In this document: positions 22,594 through 32,326 of the stretch, piece after piece
Numbering within the stretch: the stretch's first letter is position 1
Layout of the letters: every line of letters begins with the position of its first letter
NCBI RefSeq assembly: GCF_003054045.1
Contig: NZ_QBKH01000006.1
Span: forward strand, 372,001 to 436,000
From: Sphingobacterium faecium
GTDB taxonomy: Bacteria > Bacteroidota > Bacteroidia > Sphingobacteriales > Sphingobacteriaceae
Direction: 5' to 3'
Length of the DNA: 64,000 nucleotides
Translations under genes and position numbers: made by a program
The notes under the pieces: generated by a model
Databases searched by the model: none
Seen by the model: only the letters and a program-made list of their open reading frames with translations
What the model was told of the DNA's origin: nothing

Positions 22594-22637
22594 TTGTATA
22601 TTTTTTATACAAAAATCAGTTTCCAGCCGTATATTTG
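22594..22637 (+). promoter_or_regulatory. Ferritin promoter region with inverted repeat
   Basis: TTGTATA (22594-22600) and TATACAA (22606-22612) form a perfect inverted repeat with a five-base centre, and TATATTTG (22630-22637) is a -7 element. The repeat overlaps the -33 position, so a bound dimeric regulator could block or assist the promoter. Which regulator is unknown. Confidence 0.45.
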
Positions 22638-22702
22638 TATTGTTCAAGTAGGTCAGGTATTATCAAACTTGATCTTTACTATTGGAATTAAAACTTACAG
22701 AT

Positions 22703-23230
22703 ATGAAAGATTTATTAAAACTAAAATCTTCTTTAACAGAGGAAATTGAAAATATATTAAATGCTCAAATTAAAGTTGAAGCACACTCTTCATCATTATA
22801 TTTAGCAATGTCATCTTGGTGTGACGACCAAGGTTTGGAAAATGCTGCTGAATTTTTTGCTAAGCAATCTAATGAGGAAAGAGAGCATATGTTGAAGATA
22901 TTTAATTATATCAACAATAGAGGCGGACGTGCAATATCTCCTGAAGTGACAGGCATACCTTCTGATTTTGACTCTTTCCGAGGAATTTTTGAATCTGCAT
23001 TAGAGCAAGAGATGTTTGTAACTGAGCAATTTAATAACATCGCTGATAGATGTATGAAAGCTAAGGATTATGTTACTTTCAACTTTTTACAGTGGTTCTT
23101 ATCGGAACAAGTTGAAGAAGAGTTTGTTGCAAGAAGAATTTTAGAATTGTTTGATGTAATAGGTGAAGAGGGTACTGGTCGTTGGGAAATTGACAAACAC
23201 TTAATCAAGGTTGCTTTTTCAGGTGAATAA
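22703..23230 (+). CDS. Ferritin
   Basis: A 175-residue non-haem bacterial ferritin forming 24-subunit iron-storage cages. It has the four-helix pattern with Val-Glu-Ala-His-Ser-Ser-Ser-Leu-Tyr-Leu-Ala-Met in helix A, the ferroxidase segment Asn-Glu-Glu-Arg-Glu-His-Met in helix B, and Glu-Gln-Val-Glu-Glu-Glu in helix D. The ATG at 22703 gives the usual N-terminus; an in-frame TTG 21 bases upstream is less likely. It has its own promoter and a strong terminator. Confidence 0.95.
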   Translation: MKDLLKLKSSLTEEIENILNAQIKVEAHSSSLYLAMSSWCDDQGLENAAEFFAKQSNEEREHMLKIFNYINNRGGRAISPEVTGIPSDFDSFRGIFESALEQEMFVTEQFNNIADRCMKAKDYVTFNFLQWFLSEQVEEEFVARRILELFDVIGEEGTGRWEIDKHLIKVAFSGE

Positions 23231-23251
23231 TTAATTTATTCTAATAAAAAT

Positions 23252-23290
23252 AAAAAAAGGTGGTTTATTTTAAATAAACCACCTTTTTTT
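23252..23290 (+). terminator. Terminator after ferritin
   Basis: A7GGTGGTTTA pairs with TAAACCACCT7; strong and symmetrical. Confidence 0.9.
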
Positions 23291-23369
23291 ATACAATAAT
23301 TCAATATTGCTCGTTATGGTTGTGCAGAATATTGTGTATATTAACATATTAATAGAATAAGTTGTTTTG

Positions 23370-26126
23370 ATGTCGGATAAATTCGAAATATCAGGTAATA
23401 ATCATAAGATCATTTTATTTATCATTCTTTTTTTTGCAGCAAATAGGGTTGAAGCTCAAATGCAAAAGAAGGAAGTGTATGGCTTTGTTGTGGACAGTGA
23501 GGGTCAGCCTCTTGCTGGTGTTAATGTACGATTGACAACTTCATTGGACACTGTTATGGCAATAACATCTAAAACAGGGTTCTATAAATTTTTTCAAGTA
23601 AAGGGCAGTAACATTCGATTGAATTACAGCTCCCTTGGATTACAGATCGTAGACCGTTCTTATCCTCAATATAATACCACTGATCGCGTAGTAGCAGAGA
23701 CTATCATATTAAAACCTCAAACTTCGGTTTTAAAAGAGATTGTCATTAAGAAATATAAGCCTATAACATTTAAAGAGGACACTGTACAGTTTAATATGGC
23801 AGCATTCCAATTTGATCGACGAACATTATTAGAAGATGCTTTAAAGCAAATTCCAAATTTTCAAGTTTCCAGAGATGGTTCTGTATATGCTTTTGGAAAA
23901 CCGATTACTTCAGTACAAGTGGATGGTAAAAAATTTTTTGGTGGAGATGTACTTACAGCTACTCGAAATCTTCCTGCAGATTTCATTAAAAATATTCAAG
24001 TAATTGACTTTTATGGGGATGAAGCTAATGCGAAAGGGACAAAAAGTGGCAATTCAGAGAAAATTTTAAATATCATTTTAAAAGAAGATAAAAAGAAAAT
24101 CACTTTCGGACAGGTGACGGGAGGACTGGGCAATCAAGATCGGTATCTTGCTAGTGCTGGTATTAATAAATTTAATGATGGACAAGAGTTATCTTTTATC
24201 GGTTCTATTAACAACACTAATACCAATTTATTTTCTTTTGGATCTCCGAATGGTGGTGGTTCTCGGGACCGGGTCATGGGTGAATTGGCAGACTTTGCAG
24301 ATCCTACAGATGGATTTAATAATGTCGGATCTTTGGGAGCTAGTTTTTCAAGTAATTTAAGTGATAAAATTTCTGCCTTTGGAAGATATAGTTTTACAAA
24401 TGCAAAAAATACAACTAAAGGAAACTCCTATTTGCAATCAGTGTACGGTTACAATACAATCAGTAATTTAGAAGATTACGTAACAAAGACTGTCGATAAT
24501 ACCCATCATATGAATTGGGGTTTTGATATAAAATTATCCGATTCGGATATGTTAAAAATATCACCAACATTTTCTTGGAGTAAATCGAAAGGTGATGAAA
24601 TTCGTGATCGCTATATTAAAAATAGGTTGATTACCAACAAGGGAGAATATGCTTCTGAAAATAATAGTACAAGTCCAAATGCAGAAATAGATATCTTATA
24701 TGCTAAAGTCTTTAAAAAACCAGGAAGAAAAGTAGTATATAACTTGCATTTGGGTTATAATTCTCTTGAAAAAAATGAAAATATCGTTGATCAAAATACG
24801 ATTATCGACAGTACATTAAATGAGATCAATACAAAGAATACTTTTTTGAATCAATTTGTTAAAAGTAATAATCAGAATCAAGATATAAAAAGTTCACTAT
24901 CAATTATAGAGCCTGTAGATAAAGGTGGTGTTCTGGAATTAAATTATGATTTTAATTATACTGCAATTGATGCTAGGCGTTTAGTTCATGAGCGGAATAA
25001 TGAACTCAATGAATTAAACCGGATTGATTCGCTTAGTTTAAGCTATGATTATGCATTTTCATCCAATAGAGTTGGAATGAAATATCAACAAGATATTTTT
25101 ACCAAATTTAAGTATAATATTGGTTTTGCTGTTCAACCGACAGAACTTACGGGATATTCCCGTGACAAATCAATTAAAACTTCATATAGTAATGTCAACT
25201 TGATACCAGCGGCGGGTATAAAATGGAAATTTAATGAAAATTCTGATTTGTCTATTGATTATTTAGGTAAAAACAATCAACCTAATTTCTATCAGATTCA
25301 GCCAATATTAGATAATACAAACTCCCAAAATATCATCGAAGGAAATCCGGATCTAAGAGCCGAATTTGCAAATCGTATTTTAGCAAAATATCGTAAATCG
25401 ATTGTTACCAAGGGACAGTATTTTGAGGGTAGTCTTGCGTATAATTTTGTCTCGGATAAAATTGTTTCTAATCGGAGTACGGTTTTAAATTCTACTGCAC
25501 AAAAGACCACTTTTCTAAATACTTCTGGTTATTACGATATTAAGGCTTATTATCTATTTACTGCGGCGCTTTTTAACGATAATATACAAATGAGTCTGAA
25601 CGGCAATGCAGATTATTATAACAACGTTACGTATATCAATGATAGGCGCAATGACGGAGGACATTTTTTATATTCGCAATCACTTCAATTCCGCTATATG
25701 TTCAATGATTTATTTGAAGCAGAACTTAATGGTAATTACTCTTTAAACAAGGCTTCTTATAAACTACCTTTTAATGATCAGATAATTGCACATACTGGTG
25801 TTCTAGGATTAGGTTCGAAGTGCTATGTAAGTGAACATAGTTCTTTTGGTGTAGAGGTATCCCAAAGACTAAACGCGGGATATTCTTCCTCGTCTTGGAC
25901 AAATATTAATCCGACAATTATTAATGCGTACTTTGAATATACTTTTATGCGGAACAACTTAGCTATGCTTCGTATCCAGGGTTTTGATCTCCTAAATCAA
26001 AATTCAGGAATTACGAGAGATGTAATCGGAAATGATATCTTAGATGTCCAAAATGAAAGATTGTCGCGTTATTTTATGGTTTCTCTAAATTTCCGTTTAC
26101 AAAAATACCCTAAAAAATCACAATGA
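23370..26126 (+). CDS. Outer-membrane beta-barrel protein with regulatory-like N-domain (TonB-receptor-like)
   Basis: A 918-residue protein starting at the ATG at 23370. It begins with an unusually long polar head before the signal helix (Ile-Ile-Leu-Phe-Ile-Ile-Leu-Phe-Phe), then a carboxypeptidase-regulatory-like domain at about 35-115 (Gly-Phe-Val-Val-Asp-Ser-Glu-Gly-Gln-Pro-Leu-Ala-Gly-Val). A plug-like part follows (Leu-Lys-Gln-Ile-Pro-Asn-Phe-Gln-Val-Ser; Val-Gln-Val-Asp-Gly-Lys), then a large barrel matching the OMP_b-brl_3 type. These resemble TonB-dependent receptors, but no SusD partner is present. The substrate is unknown. The TGA overlaps the next ATG by four bases, so translation is coupled to the quinone-reductase gene. 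Confidence 0.85.
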   Translation: MSDKFEISGNNHKIILFIILFFAANRVEAQMQKKEVYGFVVDSEGQPLAGVNVRLTTSLDTVMAITSKTGFYKFFQVKGSNIRLNYSSLGLQIVDRSYPQYNTTDRVVAETIILKPQTSVLKEIVIKKYKPITFKEDTVQFNMAAFQFDRRTLLEDALKQIPNFQVSRDGSVYAFGKPITSVQVDGKKFFGGDVLTATRNLPADFIKNIQVIDFYGDEANAKGTKSGNSEKILNIILKEDKKKITFGQVTGGLGNQDRYLASAGINKFNDGQELSFIGSINNTNTNLFSFGSPNGGGSRDRVMGELADFADPTDGFNNVGSLGASFSSNLSDKISAFGRYSFTNAKNTTKGNSYLQSVYGYNTISNLEDYVTKTVDNTHHMNWGFDIKLSDSDMLKISPTFSWSKSKGDEIRDRYIKNRLITNKGEYASENNSTSPNAEIDILYAKVFKKPGRKVVYNLHLGYNSLEKNENIVDQNTIIDSTLNEINTKNTFLNQFVKSNNQNQDIKSSLSIIEPVDKGGVLELNYDFNYTAIDARRLVHERNNELNELNRIDSLSLSYDYAFSSNRVGMKYQQDIFTKFKYNIGFAVQPTELTGYSRDKSIKTSYSNVNLIPAAGIKWKFNENSDLSIDYLGKNNQPNFYQIQPILDNTNSQNIIEGNPDLRAEFANRILAKYRKSIVTKGQYFEGSLAYNFVSDKIVSNRSTVLNSTAQKTTFLNTSGYYDIKAYYLFTAALFNDNIQMSLNGNADYYNNVTYINDRRNDGGHFLYSQSLQFRYMFNDLFEAELNGNYSLNKASYKLPFNDQIIAHTGVLGLGSKCYVSEHSSFGVEVSQRLNAGYSSSSWTNINPTIINAYFEYTFMRNNLAMLRIQGFDLLNQNSGITRDVIGNDILDVQNERLSRYFMVSLNFRLQKYPKKSQ

Positions 26127-27091
26127 AAGCAGTTATTATAACAAAATTTGGTGGGCCTGAAGTTTTAGAGGTGCAAGAGGTCAATAAGCCAGCATGTACT
26201 GGGTATGAAGTTCTGATTGAGGTTAAGGCTGCAGGAATGAATCGGCCAGACGTTTTTCAAAGGAAGGGAAATTATACAGCTCCTGATGGTGCCCCTGCTG
26301 ATATTCCAGGCTTAGAAGTAGCTGGAGAAATTGTGGCAATAGGAGATTTGGTACGTGAATGGAAGATTGGAGATCAGGTTTGCGCGGTCTTATCTGGAGG
26401 TGGTTATGCTGAATATGTCTCTGTTGATCAGGGACAATGTTTGCCTATACCTAAAGGTTTTAGTTATGTTGAGGCAGCAGCCTTACCTGAAACCTTATTT
26501 ACCGTTTATCATAATGTATTTAAGAGAGGGGCTTTGAAATCTGGTGATCGTTTTTTAGTTCATGGCGGAAGTGGTGGTATTGGATCTATGGCAATTCAAT
26601 TGGCAAAATTATCTGGAGCAAAAGTATTTGTTACGGTAGGATCAGATGCTAAAGCATCATACTGTAAACAAATAGGTGCGGATGTTGTGATCAATTATAA
26701 AAAGCAAGATTTTGAGGAGATCATTGGTAAAAATCAAATTGATGTTTTACTGGACAGTATTGGTGGTGATTATTTCGCGAAAAATATAGAAATATTAAAG
26801 GAGGATGGTCACTTAATTTATATCAATGCCATGAAAGGTGCGAAAGTAGAATTGAATCTTTTTAAACTCATGCAAAAACGCATTTACATATCTGGAAGTC
26901 TCTTGAGAAGTAGAGATATAGCATTTAAAAAGGAGGTGCGTAACGAAATTATTGATCATGTTTTTCCTTTGTTGCAACTGGGTTTATTTAAAACAAATAT
27001 ATTCCGAACATTTAAACTTGAAGATGCGCAAATAGCTCATGCTATATTGGACTCCGGAGATTTTACAGGGAAATTAGTTTTCGTATTTTAG
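26123..27091 (+). CDS. NAD(P)H quinone oxidoreductase, PIG3-like MDR family
   Basis: A 322-residue zinc-independent medium-chain dehydrogenase. It has Asn-Arg-Pro-Asp-Val-Phe-Gln-Arg-Lys-Gly-Asn-Tyr at about 40-51, Pro-Gly-Leu-Glu-Val-Ala-Gly-Glu-Ile, and the nucleotide-binding Gly-Gly-Ser-Gly-Gly-Ile-Gly around 149-155. PIG3 or quinone oxidoreductase is the usual annotation; it reduces quinones or enones with NADPH. Its ATG overlaps the upstream TGA (ATGA), and its stop overlaps the convergent AraC gene by four bases. Confidence 0.9.
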   Translation: MKAVIITKFGGPEVLEVQEVNKPACTGYEVLIEVKAAGMNRPDVFQRKGNYTAPDGAPADIPGLEVAGEIVAIGDLVREWKIGDQVCAVLSGGGYAEYVSVDQGQCLPIPKGFSYVEAAALPETLFTVYHNVFKRGALKSGDRFLVHGGSGGIGSMAIQLAKLSGAKVFVTVGSDAKASYCKQIGADVVINYKKQDFEEIIGKNQIDVLLDSIGGDYFAKNIEILKEDGHLIYINAMKGAKVELNLFKLMQKRIYISGSLLRSRDIAFKKEVRNEIIDHVFPLLQLGLFKTNIFRTFKLEDAQIAHAILDSGDFTGKLVFVF

Positions 27092-27960
27092 TAGTTTCGC
27101 GAGATCTCTCTTTGATATTGCAAAGGAGTAAAACCAGTTGCATCTTTAAAGTACTTATGGAAACTTACAAAGTTTTGAAATCCGCTTTCAAAGCAAATCT
27201 GTTTGACATTTAGTGTCCTTTCGGCCAATAATCGGCAAGCATATCCGATACGCATTTCAATAAGATATTGAAATAAGGTCTTTCCAGACTTGGTTTTAAA
27301 ATAACGACAAAATGAATTGGTCGTCATACCAGTCATGGAAGCAATATCTTCAAGTCGGATTTGTGTTCTATAGTGCTGTGTGATATATTCCATAATTACG
27401 GTCATTCTTCCAAAATCTAGATCTTGCCGGTCGATAGGATAATTCTCACTTGACAATAGATGATACGCTTCTGACTCTGCAATTAGGGTTAAAACTTCTA
27501 TTAATGCAATTATTTTAGTTGAATTTTGACTTTTTAAAAGTCCTTCTATAAGAGATTGTGCTGATTCTAATATTGTTCTATTTAATTGAATTCCTCTTTT
27601 AGATTTTTTAATTAAATTCTTTATTTTATGATTTTCAGGTAGATTGAAGAATTGCTCGCCTAAGAAATTTTCTTTAAAATGAGCTACTCTGATATCTGCT
27701 GATGCGGCATTGGGGCCATTCAAATATTGGCTATCAAATAGCCAATAATGTGGTAAATTGGAGCCGACCAAAACAATATCCCCGCTTGAAAAATTGTTAA
27801 CACTGTCACCAATGAATTGGGTACCAGCCCCTTTTTCAAAATGTATTAATTCTAATTCTTCATGATAGTGCCATAGATTATGATTCTGTGGTACAATATC
27901 ATTTCTTACACTGAAAGATTGTACATTGCTGTTATTGACTTTTAATAGCTGAGGCTTCAT
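27088..27960 (-). CDS. AraC family transcriptional regulator of the fucose operon
   Basis: A 290-residue regulator: an N-terminal cupin-type sensor (His-Tyr-His-Glu-Glu-Leu-Glu-Leu-Ile near residue 31-39) and a C-terminal double helix-turn-helix at about 190-287, with Ile-Arg-Leu-Glu-Asp-Ile-Ala-Ser-Met-Thr-Gly-Met and Cys-Phe-Glu-Ser-Gly-Phe-Gln-Asn. It is divergent from fucP, and the 140-base space should hold their promoters. Control of the fucose catabolic operon in response to the sugar or an intermediate is inferred from this position. Confidence 0.9.
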   Translation of the reverse strand: MKPQLLKVNNSNVQSFSVRNDIVPQNHNLWHYHEELELIHFEKGAGTQFIGDSVNNFSSGDIVLVGSNLPHYWLFDSQYLNGPNAASADIRVAHFKENFLGEQFFNLPENHKIKNLIKKSKRGIQLNRTILESAQSLIEGLLKSQNSTKIIALIEVLTLIAESEAYHLLSSENYPIDRQDLDFGRMTVIMEYITQHYRTQIRLEDIASMTGMTTNSFCRYFKTKSGKTLFQYLIEMRIGYACRLLAERTLNVKQICFESGFQNFVSFHKYFKDATGFTPLQYQREISRNY

Positions 27961-28100
27961 TTATTAATAAATATATGCACATTTTTTGATTTACTAGCAT
28001 GATGCATGATAATATAGTTTATTATTTGGGTAAAATACTTAAATTTTGTTTCATTATTTATTCTTTATTTTACATAAACCAATGATAAATTATATTCTAT

Positions 28101-29363
28101 ATGTCGATCAGTAAAAGTAATAAACTAGCAATTGTTCTTGTAACGTCCTTATTCTTTTTTTGGGGATTTGTTCATAATCTAGATCCAATTTTAATTCCAC
28201 ATCTGCGTAATGCATTTAGTTTAACGCATTTACAGGCTTCTTTAGTTGATTCGGCTGTTTTTATTGCATATTTTTTACTGGCTATCCCTGCAGGTATAAT
28301 CATGAAAAAATATGGTTATAAATCAGGTATTTTAATTGGCTTGATACTTTTTGCTATAGGTTGTTTTCTTTTTATACCAGCGGCGAATCAGATCAGCTAT
28401 GTTTTCTTTCTAGGCGCATTATTTGTAGTAGCTTGTGGATTGACTATCTTAGAAACTGCAGCTAATCCTTACGTAACGGTATTAGGGGATCCGAGTAAGG
28501 CTACTCAACGTTTAAATTTTGCTCAATCTTTTAATGGTTTAGCGGCATTTATTGCTCCCATTCTCGGCGGTAAGTTTATTTTAGCAGAAAAACCTAAGTC
28601 TGATACTGAAATAGCTGCTATGACTGAACAGGTTAAAATTGCCTATATTCAAGCAGAGACTGCAACAGTAAAAGGACCTTATTTGGTTTTAGGTTTAATT
28701 ATATTGATTGTAGCAGCTATTCTTTTTTTTACAAAGCTTCCTGATATAAAAGATGACGAAGGGGAGCAAAAGTCTGGCTTTTTTCATGCGTTAAAACATA
28801 GGAATGTAAGATGGGGTGTTATCGGTCAATTTTTTTATGTTGGTGCTCAAGTTTGTGTATTAAGTTTTATGGTTTTGTATGCCACTGATGTTGCAGGCAT
28901 AGCTCCTTTGAATGCTTCAAAATATGCAAGCTTGGCTGGTTTATCATTTATGTTAGGTCGCTTTGTTGGTACATTTTTCATGAAATATATTAAGCCTTTA
29001 ACATTACTTATTATCTATTCAATAATTTGTATCTTATTGTCATTCATTGTGATATATGGTTCTGGTGAAGTGACCGTTTATGCTTTAATTGCGGTTGCTT
29101 TCTTTATGTCAATCATGTTTCCAACTATTTTTGCAGTAGGTGTTGAAGGTATTGGAGCAGATACAAAGTCAGCGTCGAGTTTAATCATCATGTCAATTGT
29201 GGGCGGGGCAGCACTTCCTCCAATACTGGGATTAATTTCAGATAAAACTGGGGATCTGCAGCTTGGATACTGGGTACCTTTAATCTGTTTTGTCGTGGTA
29301 TTGTTATTTGCATTAGCAAATAGAAAATCAAATAATCAAATTGTAAATTCTACTCATGAATAA
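28101..29363 (+). CDS. fucP: L-fucose:H+ symporter (FucP family)
   Basis: A 420-residue 12-helix major facilitator of the FucP family. It has the hallmark N-terminus Phe-Phe-Phe-Trp-Gly-Phe-Val-His-Asn-Leu-Asp-Pro-Ile-Leu-Ile-Pro-His-Leu and the helix-4 sequence Gly-Leu-Thr-Ile-Leu-Glu-Thr-Ala-Ala-Asn-Pro-Tyr-Val. It brings in L-fucose with a proton. The following genes form a fucose pathway, which supports fucose over glucose/galactose. First gene of a seven-gene operon; the next gene overlaps it by eight bases. Confidence 0.9.
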   Translation: MSISKSNKLAIVLVTSLFFFWGFVHNLDPILIPHLRNAFSLTHLQASLVDSAVFIAYFLLAIPAGIIMKKYGYKSGILIGLILFAIGCFLFIPAANQISYVFFLGALFVVACGLTILETAANPYVTVLGDPSKATQRLNFAQSFNGLAAFIAPILGGKFILAEKPKSDTEIAAMTEQVKIAYIQAETATVKGPYLVLGLIILIVAAILFFTKLPDIKDDEGEQKSGFFHALKHRNVRWGVIGQFFYVGAQVCVLSFMVLYATDVAGIAPLNASKYASLAGLSFMLGRFVGTFFMKYIKPLTLLIIYSIICILLSFIVIYGSGEVTVYALIAVAFFMSIMFPTIFAVGVEGIGADTKSASSLIIMSIVGGAALPPILGLISDKTGDLQLGYWVPLICFVVVLLFALANRKSNNQIVNSTHE

Positions 29364-29706
29364 TAGTAATATGAAACAGTATACGTTTGCTCTCGATTTA
29401 GTGAATGATCCGCAGCTCATAATGGAATATGAAAACTTTCATCGTGCTATATGGCCAGAAATTGAAAGTTCAATACTAGAAGCTGGAGTCACAAAAATGC
29501 AAATCTTTAGATTTGAGGATCGATTATTTATGATTATGGAGGTAGATGATTCTTTTTCTTTTGAGAAAAAAGCACATATGGATGAGCATAATCCTAAAGT
29601 TCAAGAATGGGAGCAGTTAATGTGGAAATATCAAAGTGCAATTCCAGGTGCAAAGGAAAATGAAAAATGGGTGTTAATGAATAAGATATTCGAATTGAAA
29701 AAATAA
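29356..29706 (+). CDS. L-fucose/L-rhamnose mutarotase (RhaM family)
   Basis: A 116-residue RhaM/YiiL-like protein that interconverts alpha and beta anomers of 6-deoxyhexoses. It has the family sequence Glu-Tyr-Glu-Asn-Phe-His-Arg-Ala-Ile-Trp-Pro-Glu-Ile and a C-terminal Met-Asn-Lys-Ile-Phe-Glu-Leu. An alternative ATG at 29371 would remove the overlap with fucP and gives the more usual start Met-Lys-Gln-Tyr. It supplies the anomer used by the dehydrogenase. Homologues are often called rhamnose mutarotase even in fucose loci. Confidence 0.88.
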   Translation: MNNSNMKQYTFALDLVNDPQLIMEYENFHRAIWPEIESSILEAGVTKMQIFRFEDRLFMIMEVDDSFSFEKKAHMDEHNPKVQEWEQLMWKYQSAIPGAKENEKWVLMNKIFELKK

Positions 29707-29707
29707 A

Positions 29708-31372
29708 ATGATAAAGGATAAGAAAACATATTTGCAGATTCATCCAGATGATAATGTGTTGGTGGCTTTACAAGATTTGCCTCAAGGGACCGTGATTGTA
29801 TGGAATAATAGCAGTTTTGCATTATTGGAGCATGTTGCTGCTAAACATAAATTTACCATTCATCCTTTGTCAAAGGACGATGAGATCTATATGTATGGGG
29901 TATTGGTAGGAAAGGTAAATTTTGATTTAGAAACGGGGTCATTAATATCTACGTTGAATTTAAGACATGCTGCAGATGATTTTAAATTAAGTAAAAGGAA
30001 TACTTCTTGGAATAAACCAGATGTTAGTGTTTTTAAAGATCGGACTTTCAATGGTTTTCATCGTTCTAATGGTACTGTTGGTACAGCTAATTATTGGGTA
30101 GTAATTCCTTTGGTTTTTTGTGAAAATAGAAATGTTCTGACCTTGAAAACTGCTTTTGAAGAAAAGCTCGGTTATAAAATTAAAGCTAATGATTATAGTT
30201 CGGAGGTAGACGAGTTGATACGTTTGTATCATTCAGGTGCTGATGTATCGCAAATTATCGCTCAAGATTTGAGCGCTTCTGTTGGTCAAACTAGTGATCA
30301 CAGACTATTTGCAAATGTAGATGGTATTAAGTTTTTAAATCATGAAATGGGATGTGGTGGTACAAGAATGGATTCAGATGCACTATGTGGACTGTTGGCT
30401 GGTTATGTAACGCATCCAAATGTAGCTGGAGCTACTATTCTTAGCTTAGGTTGTCAACATGCTCAAGCTTCGATTTTGCAAGCTGAAATCGCAAAAAGGG
30501 ATCCACTGTTTGACAAACCTTTGTATATTTTTGAACAACAAAAAGAAGGTACTGAAAAGGAGTTAATGCAAAAAGCTGTTAAATCAACTTTTGCAGGGAT
30601 GATGGAAGCGAATAGATATACACGTAAGCCTGCTTCTTTGGATAAATTATGTATTGGATTAGAGTGTGGGGGGTCAGATGGTTTTTCTGGTATATCTGCT
30701 AATCCAGCTTTAGGTTATCTTTCTGATATGTTGGTGACATTGGGTGGTTCTGTTATTTTAGCAGAATTCCCTGAGCTATGTGGAGTAGAACAAGAGCTCA
30801 GTGATCGGTGTGTAGATGAAGCTACAGCAGACAAATTTATGGAGTTGATGCGCGTATATAATGCAAAAGCAGAAGCCGATGGGTCTGGTTTTTATATGAA
30901 TCCTTCGCCTGGAAATATACGTGATGGGCTTATTACCGATGCTATAAAATCTGCTGGGGCAGCAAAAAAGGGTGGGACATCTCCTGTAACAGCAGTAATT
31001 GATTATCCTGAATTGGCCAATAAGCCTGGCTTAAATCTTTTATGTACTCCAGGAAATGATGTTGAGAGTACTACAGCGGAAGTGGGTGCTGGTGCTAATA
31101 TTGTTTTATTTACGACCGGATTGGGTACGCCAACTGGAAACCCTATTACTCCAGTAGTAAAATTATCTACAAATACTAAAACATTTGAGAAAATGTCTGA
31201 TATCATAGATCTTAATTGTGGAACAATTATCGAAGGAGATGAGTCCATTGAGGAAGCTGCTCATCGCATTTTAGATTATGTGATTCAAGTAGCGAGTGGT
31301 GAGGTAACTCCTAAAGCAGTTCTCTTGGGTCAGGACGATTTTATTCCCTGGAGGAGGGGTGTATCTTTATAA
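29708..31372 (+). CDS. UxaA/altronate-dehydratase family enzyme, predicted L-fuconate dehydratase
   Basis: A 554-residue protein with an N-terminal SAF-like domain (His-Pro-Asp-Asp-Asn-Val-Leu-Val-Ala-Leu, residues about 10-80) and a large UxaA/GarD-type dehydratase domain. The domain has Asn-His-Glu-Met-Gly-Cys-Gly-Gly-Thr-Arg and Gly-Leu-Glu-Cys-Gly-Gly-Ser-Asp-Gly-Phe-Ser-Gly, whose cysteines are typical of this iron-dependent family. By position it should convert L-fuconate to 2-keto-3-deoxy-L-fuconate, in place of the enolase-superfamily enzyme of Xanthomonas. The reaction is inferred from context. Confidence 0.85.
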   Translation: MIKDKKTYLQIHPDDNVLVALQDLPQGTVIVWNNSSFALLEHVAAKHKFTIHPLSKDDEIYMYGVLVGKVNFDLETGSLISTLNLRHAADDFKLSKRNTSWNKPDVSVFKDRTFNGFHRSNGTVGTANYWVVIPLVFCENRNVLTLKTAFEEKLGYKIKANDYSSEVDELIRLYHSGADVSQIIAQDLSASVGQTSDHRLFANVDGIKFLNHEMGCGGTRMDSDALCGLLAGYVTHPNVAGATILSLGCQHAQASILQAEIAKRDPLFDKPLYIFEQQKEGTEKELMQKAVKSTFAGMMEANRYTRKPASLDKLCIGLECGGSDGFSGISANPALGYLSDMLVTLGGSVILAEFPELCGVEQELSDRCVDEATADKFMELMRVYNAKAEADGSGFYMNPSPGNIRDGLITDAIKSAGAAKKGGTSPVTAVIDYPELANKPGLNLLCTPGNDVESTTAEVGAGANIVLFTTGLGTPTGNPITPVVKLSTNTKTFEKMSDIIDLNCGTIIEGDESIEEAAHRILDYVIQVASGEVTPKAVLLGQDDFIPWRRGVSL

Positions 31373-31505
31373 GATAGGATGAGCTATCAGATTGCCTTAT
31401 ATGTAATATACAATTTGAAATTTTAAAAAAGATAGCATTTGAAAAGTTAGATTTTCGATTATCAATTTTTTGCTGATCGAAAATTAATATGTTAAACACA
31501 ATAAT

Positions 31506-32270
31506 ATGTCAAAATTAGAAAACAAAGTCGCTATAATAACCGGCGGTGGAAGTGGAATAGGACGTGCCATGAGTTTGCTCTTTGCTGCAGAAGGTGCTAC
31601 CGTTCATATCTTGGATTTAAATGTGGAAGGAGCACAAGATGTTGTGACGGAGATATCAGCTGGTGGAGGAAAAGGATTTGTCCATAGTTGTAATGTAAGT
31701 CTTCAAGAAGAAGTTCTAACCATAGTAGATCGCATTGGTAAAATTGATATCTTGGTCAATAATGCCGGTATAGCACATATTGGTAAATTAGAAAATTGTA
31801 CAACAGAAGACTTTGAACGTATCTTCAATGTAAATGTAAAAGGTGCTTACAACGCTTTGTTTGCCGTAATCCCAAAAATGAAAGCAAATGGAGGTGGAGC
31901 TATTTTGAATTTAGCATCGATTGCTGCTTGGGTAGGTATTAGCGATCGTTTTGCATATTCAATGAGCAAAGGTGCTATTTTTGCTATGTCACTTTCTGTC
32001 GCTCGTGACTATATGGCTGATGGAATTCGCTGCAATAGTATTTCTCCTGCTCGTGTGCATACACCATTTGTTGATGGGTTCATTAGTAAAAATTATCCAG
32101 GACAGGAAGCAGAAATTTTCGAGAAACTATCTAAAAGCCAACCAATAGGCCGTATGGCACAACCAGAAGAAATTGCAAAGTTGGCTTTGTTTTTATGTAG
32201 CGATGATGCCGGTTTTATCACTGGAAATGATTATCCAATTGATGGTGGTTTTATTAAATTGAATAATTAA
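31506..32270 (+). CDS. SDR dehydrogenase, predicted 2-keto-3-deoxy-L-fuconate dehydrogenase
   Basis: A 254-residue short-chain dehydrogenase. Cofactor motif Thr-Gly-Gly-Gly-Ser-Gly-Ile-Gly at 12-19, Asn-Asn-Ala-Gly at 85-88, and catalytic Ser138, Tyr151 and Lys155 (Tyr-Ser-Met-Ser-Lys) are all present. It is the best candidate for oxidation of 2-keto-3-deoxy-L-fuconate to the 2,4-diketo acid, consistent with the hydrolase gene that follows. The 133-base gap from the dehydratase gene shows no obvious terminator. Confidence 0.85.
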   Translation: MSKLENKVAIITGGGSGIGRAMSLLFAAEGATVHILDLNVEGAQDVVTEISAGGGKGFVHSCNVSLQEEVLTIVDRIGKIDILVNNAGIAHIGKLENCTTEDFERIFNVNVKGAYNALFAVIPKMKANGGGAILNLASIAAWVGISDRFAYSMSKGAIFAMSLSVARDYMADGIRCNSISPARVHTPFVDGFISKNYPGQEAEIFEKLSKSQPIGRMAQPEEIAKLALFLCSDDAGFITGNDYPIDGGFIKLNN

Positions 32271-32326
32271 GAGTAAAATAACGGAGAGGCTTTTGAAGTC
32301 AGGTTTTATAATAAAAGATTAAAGAT

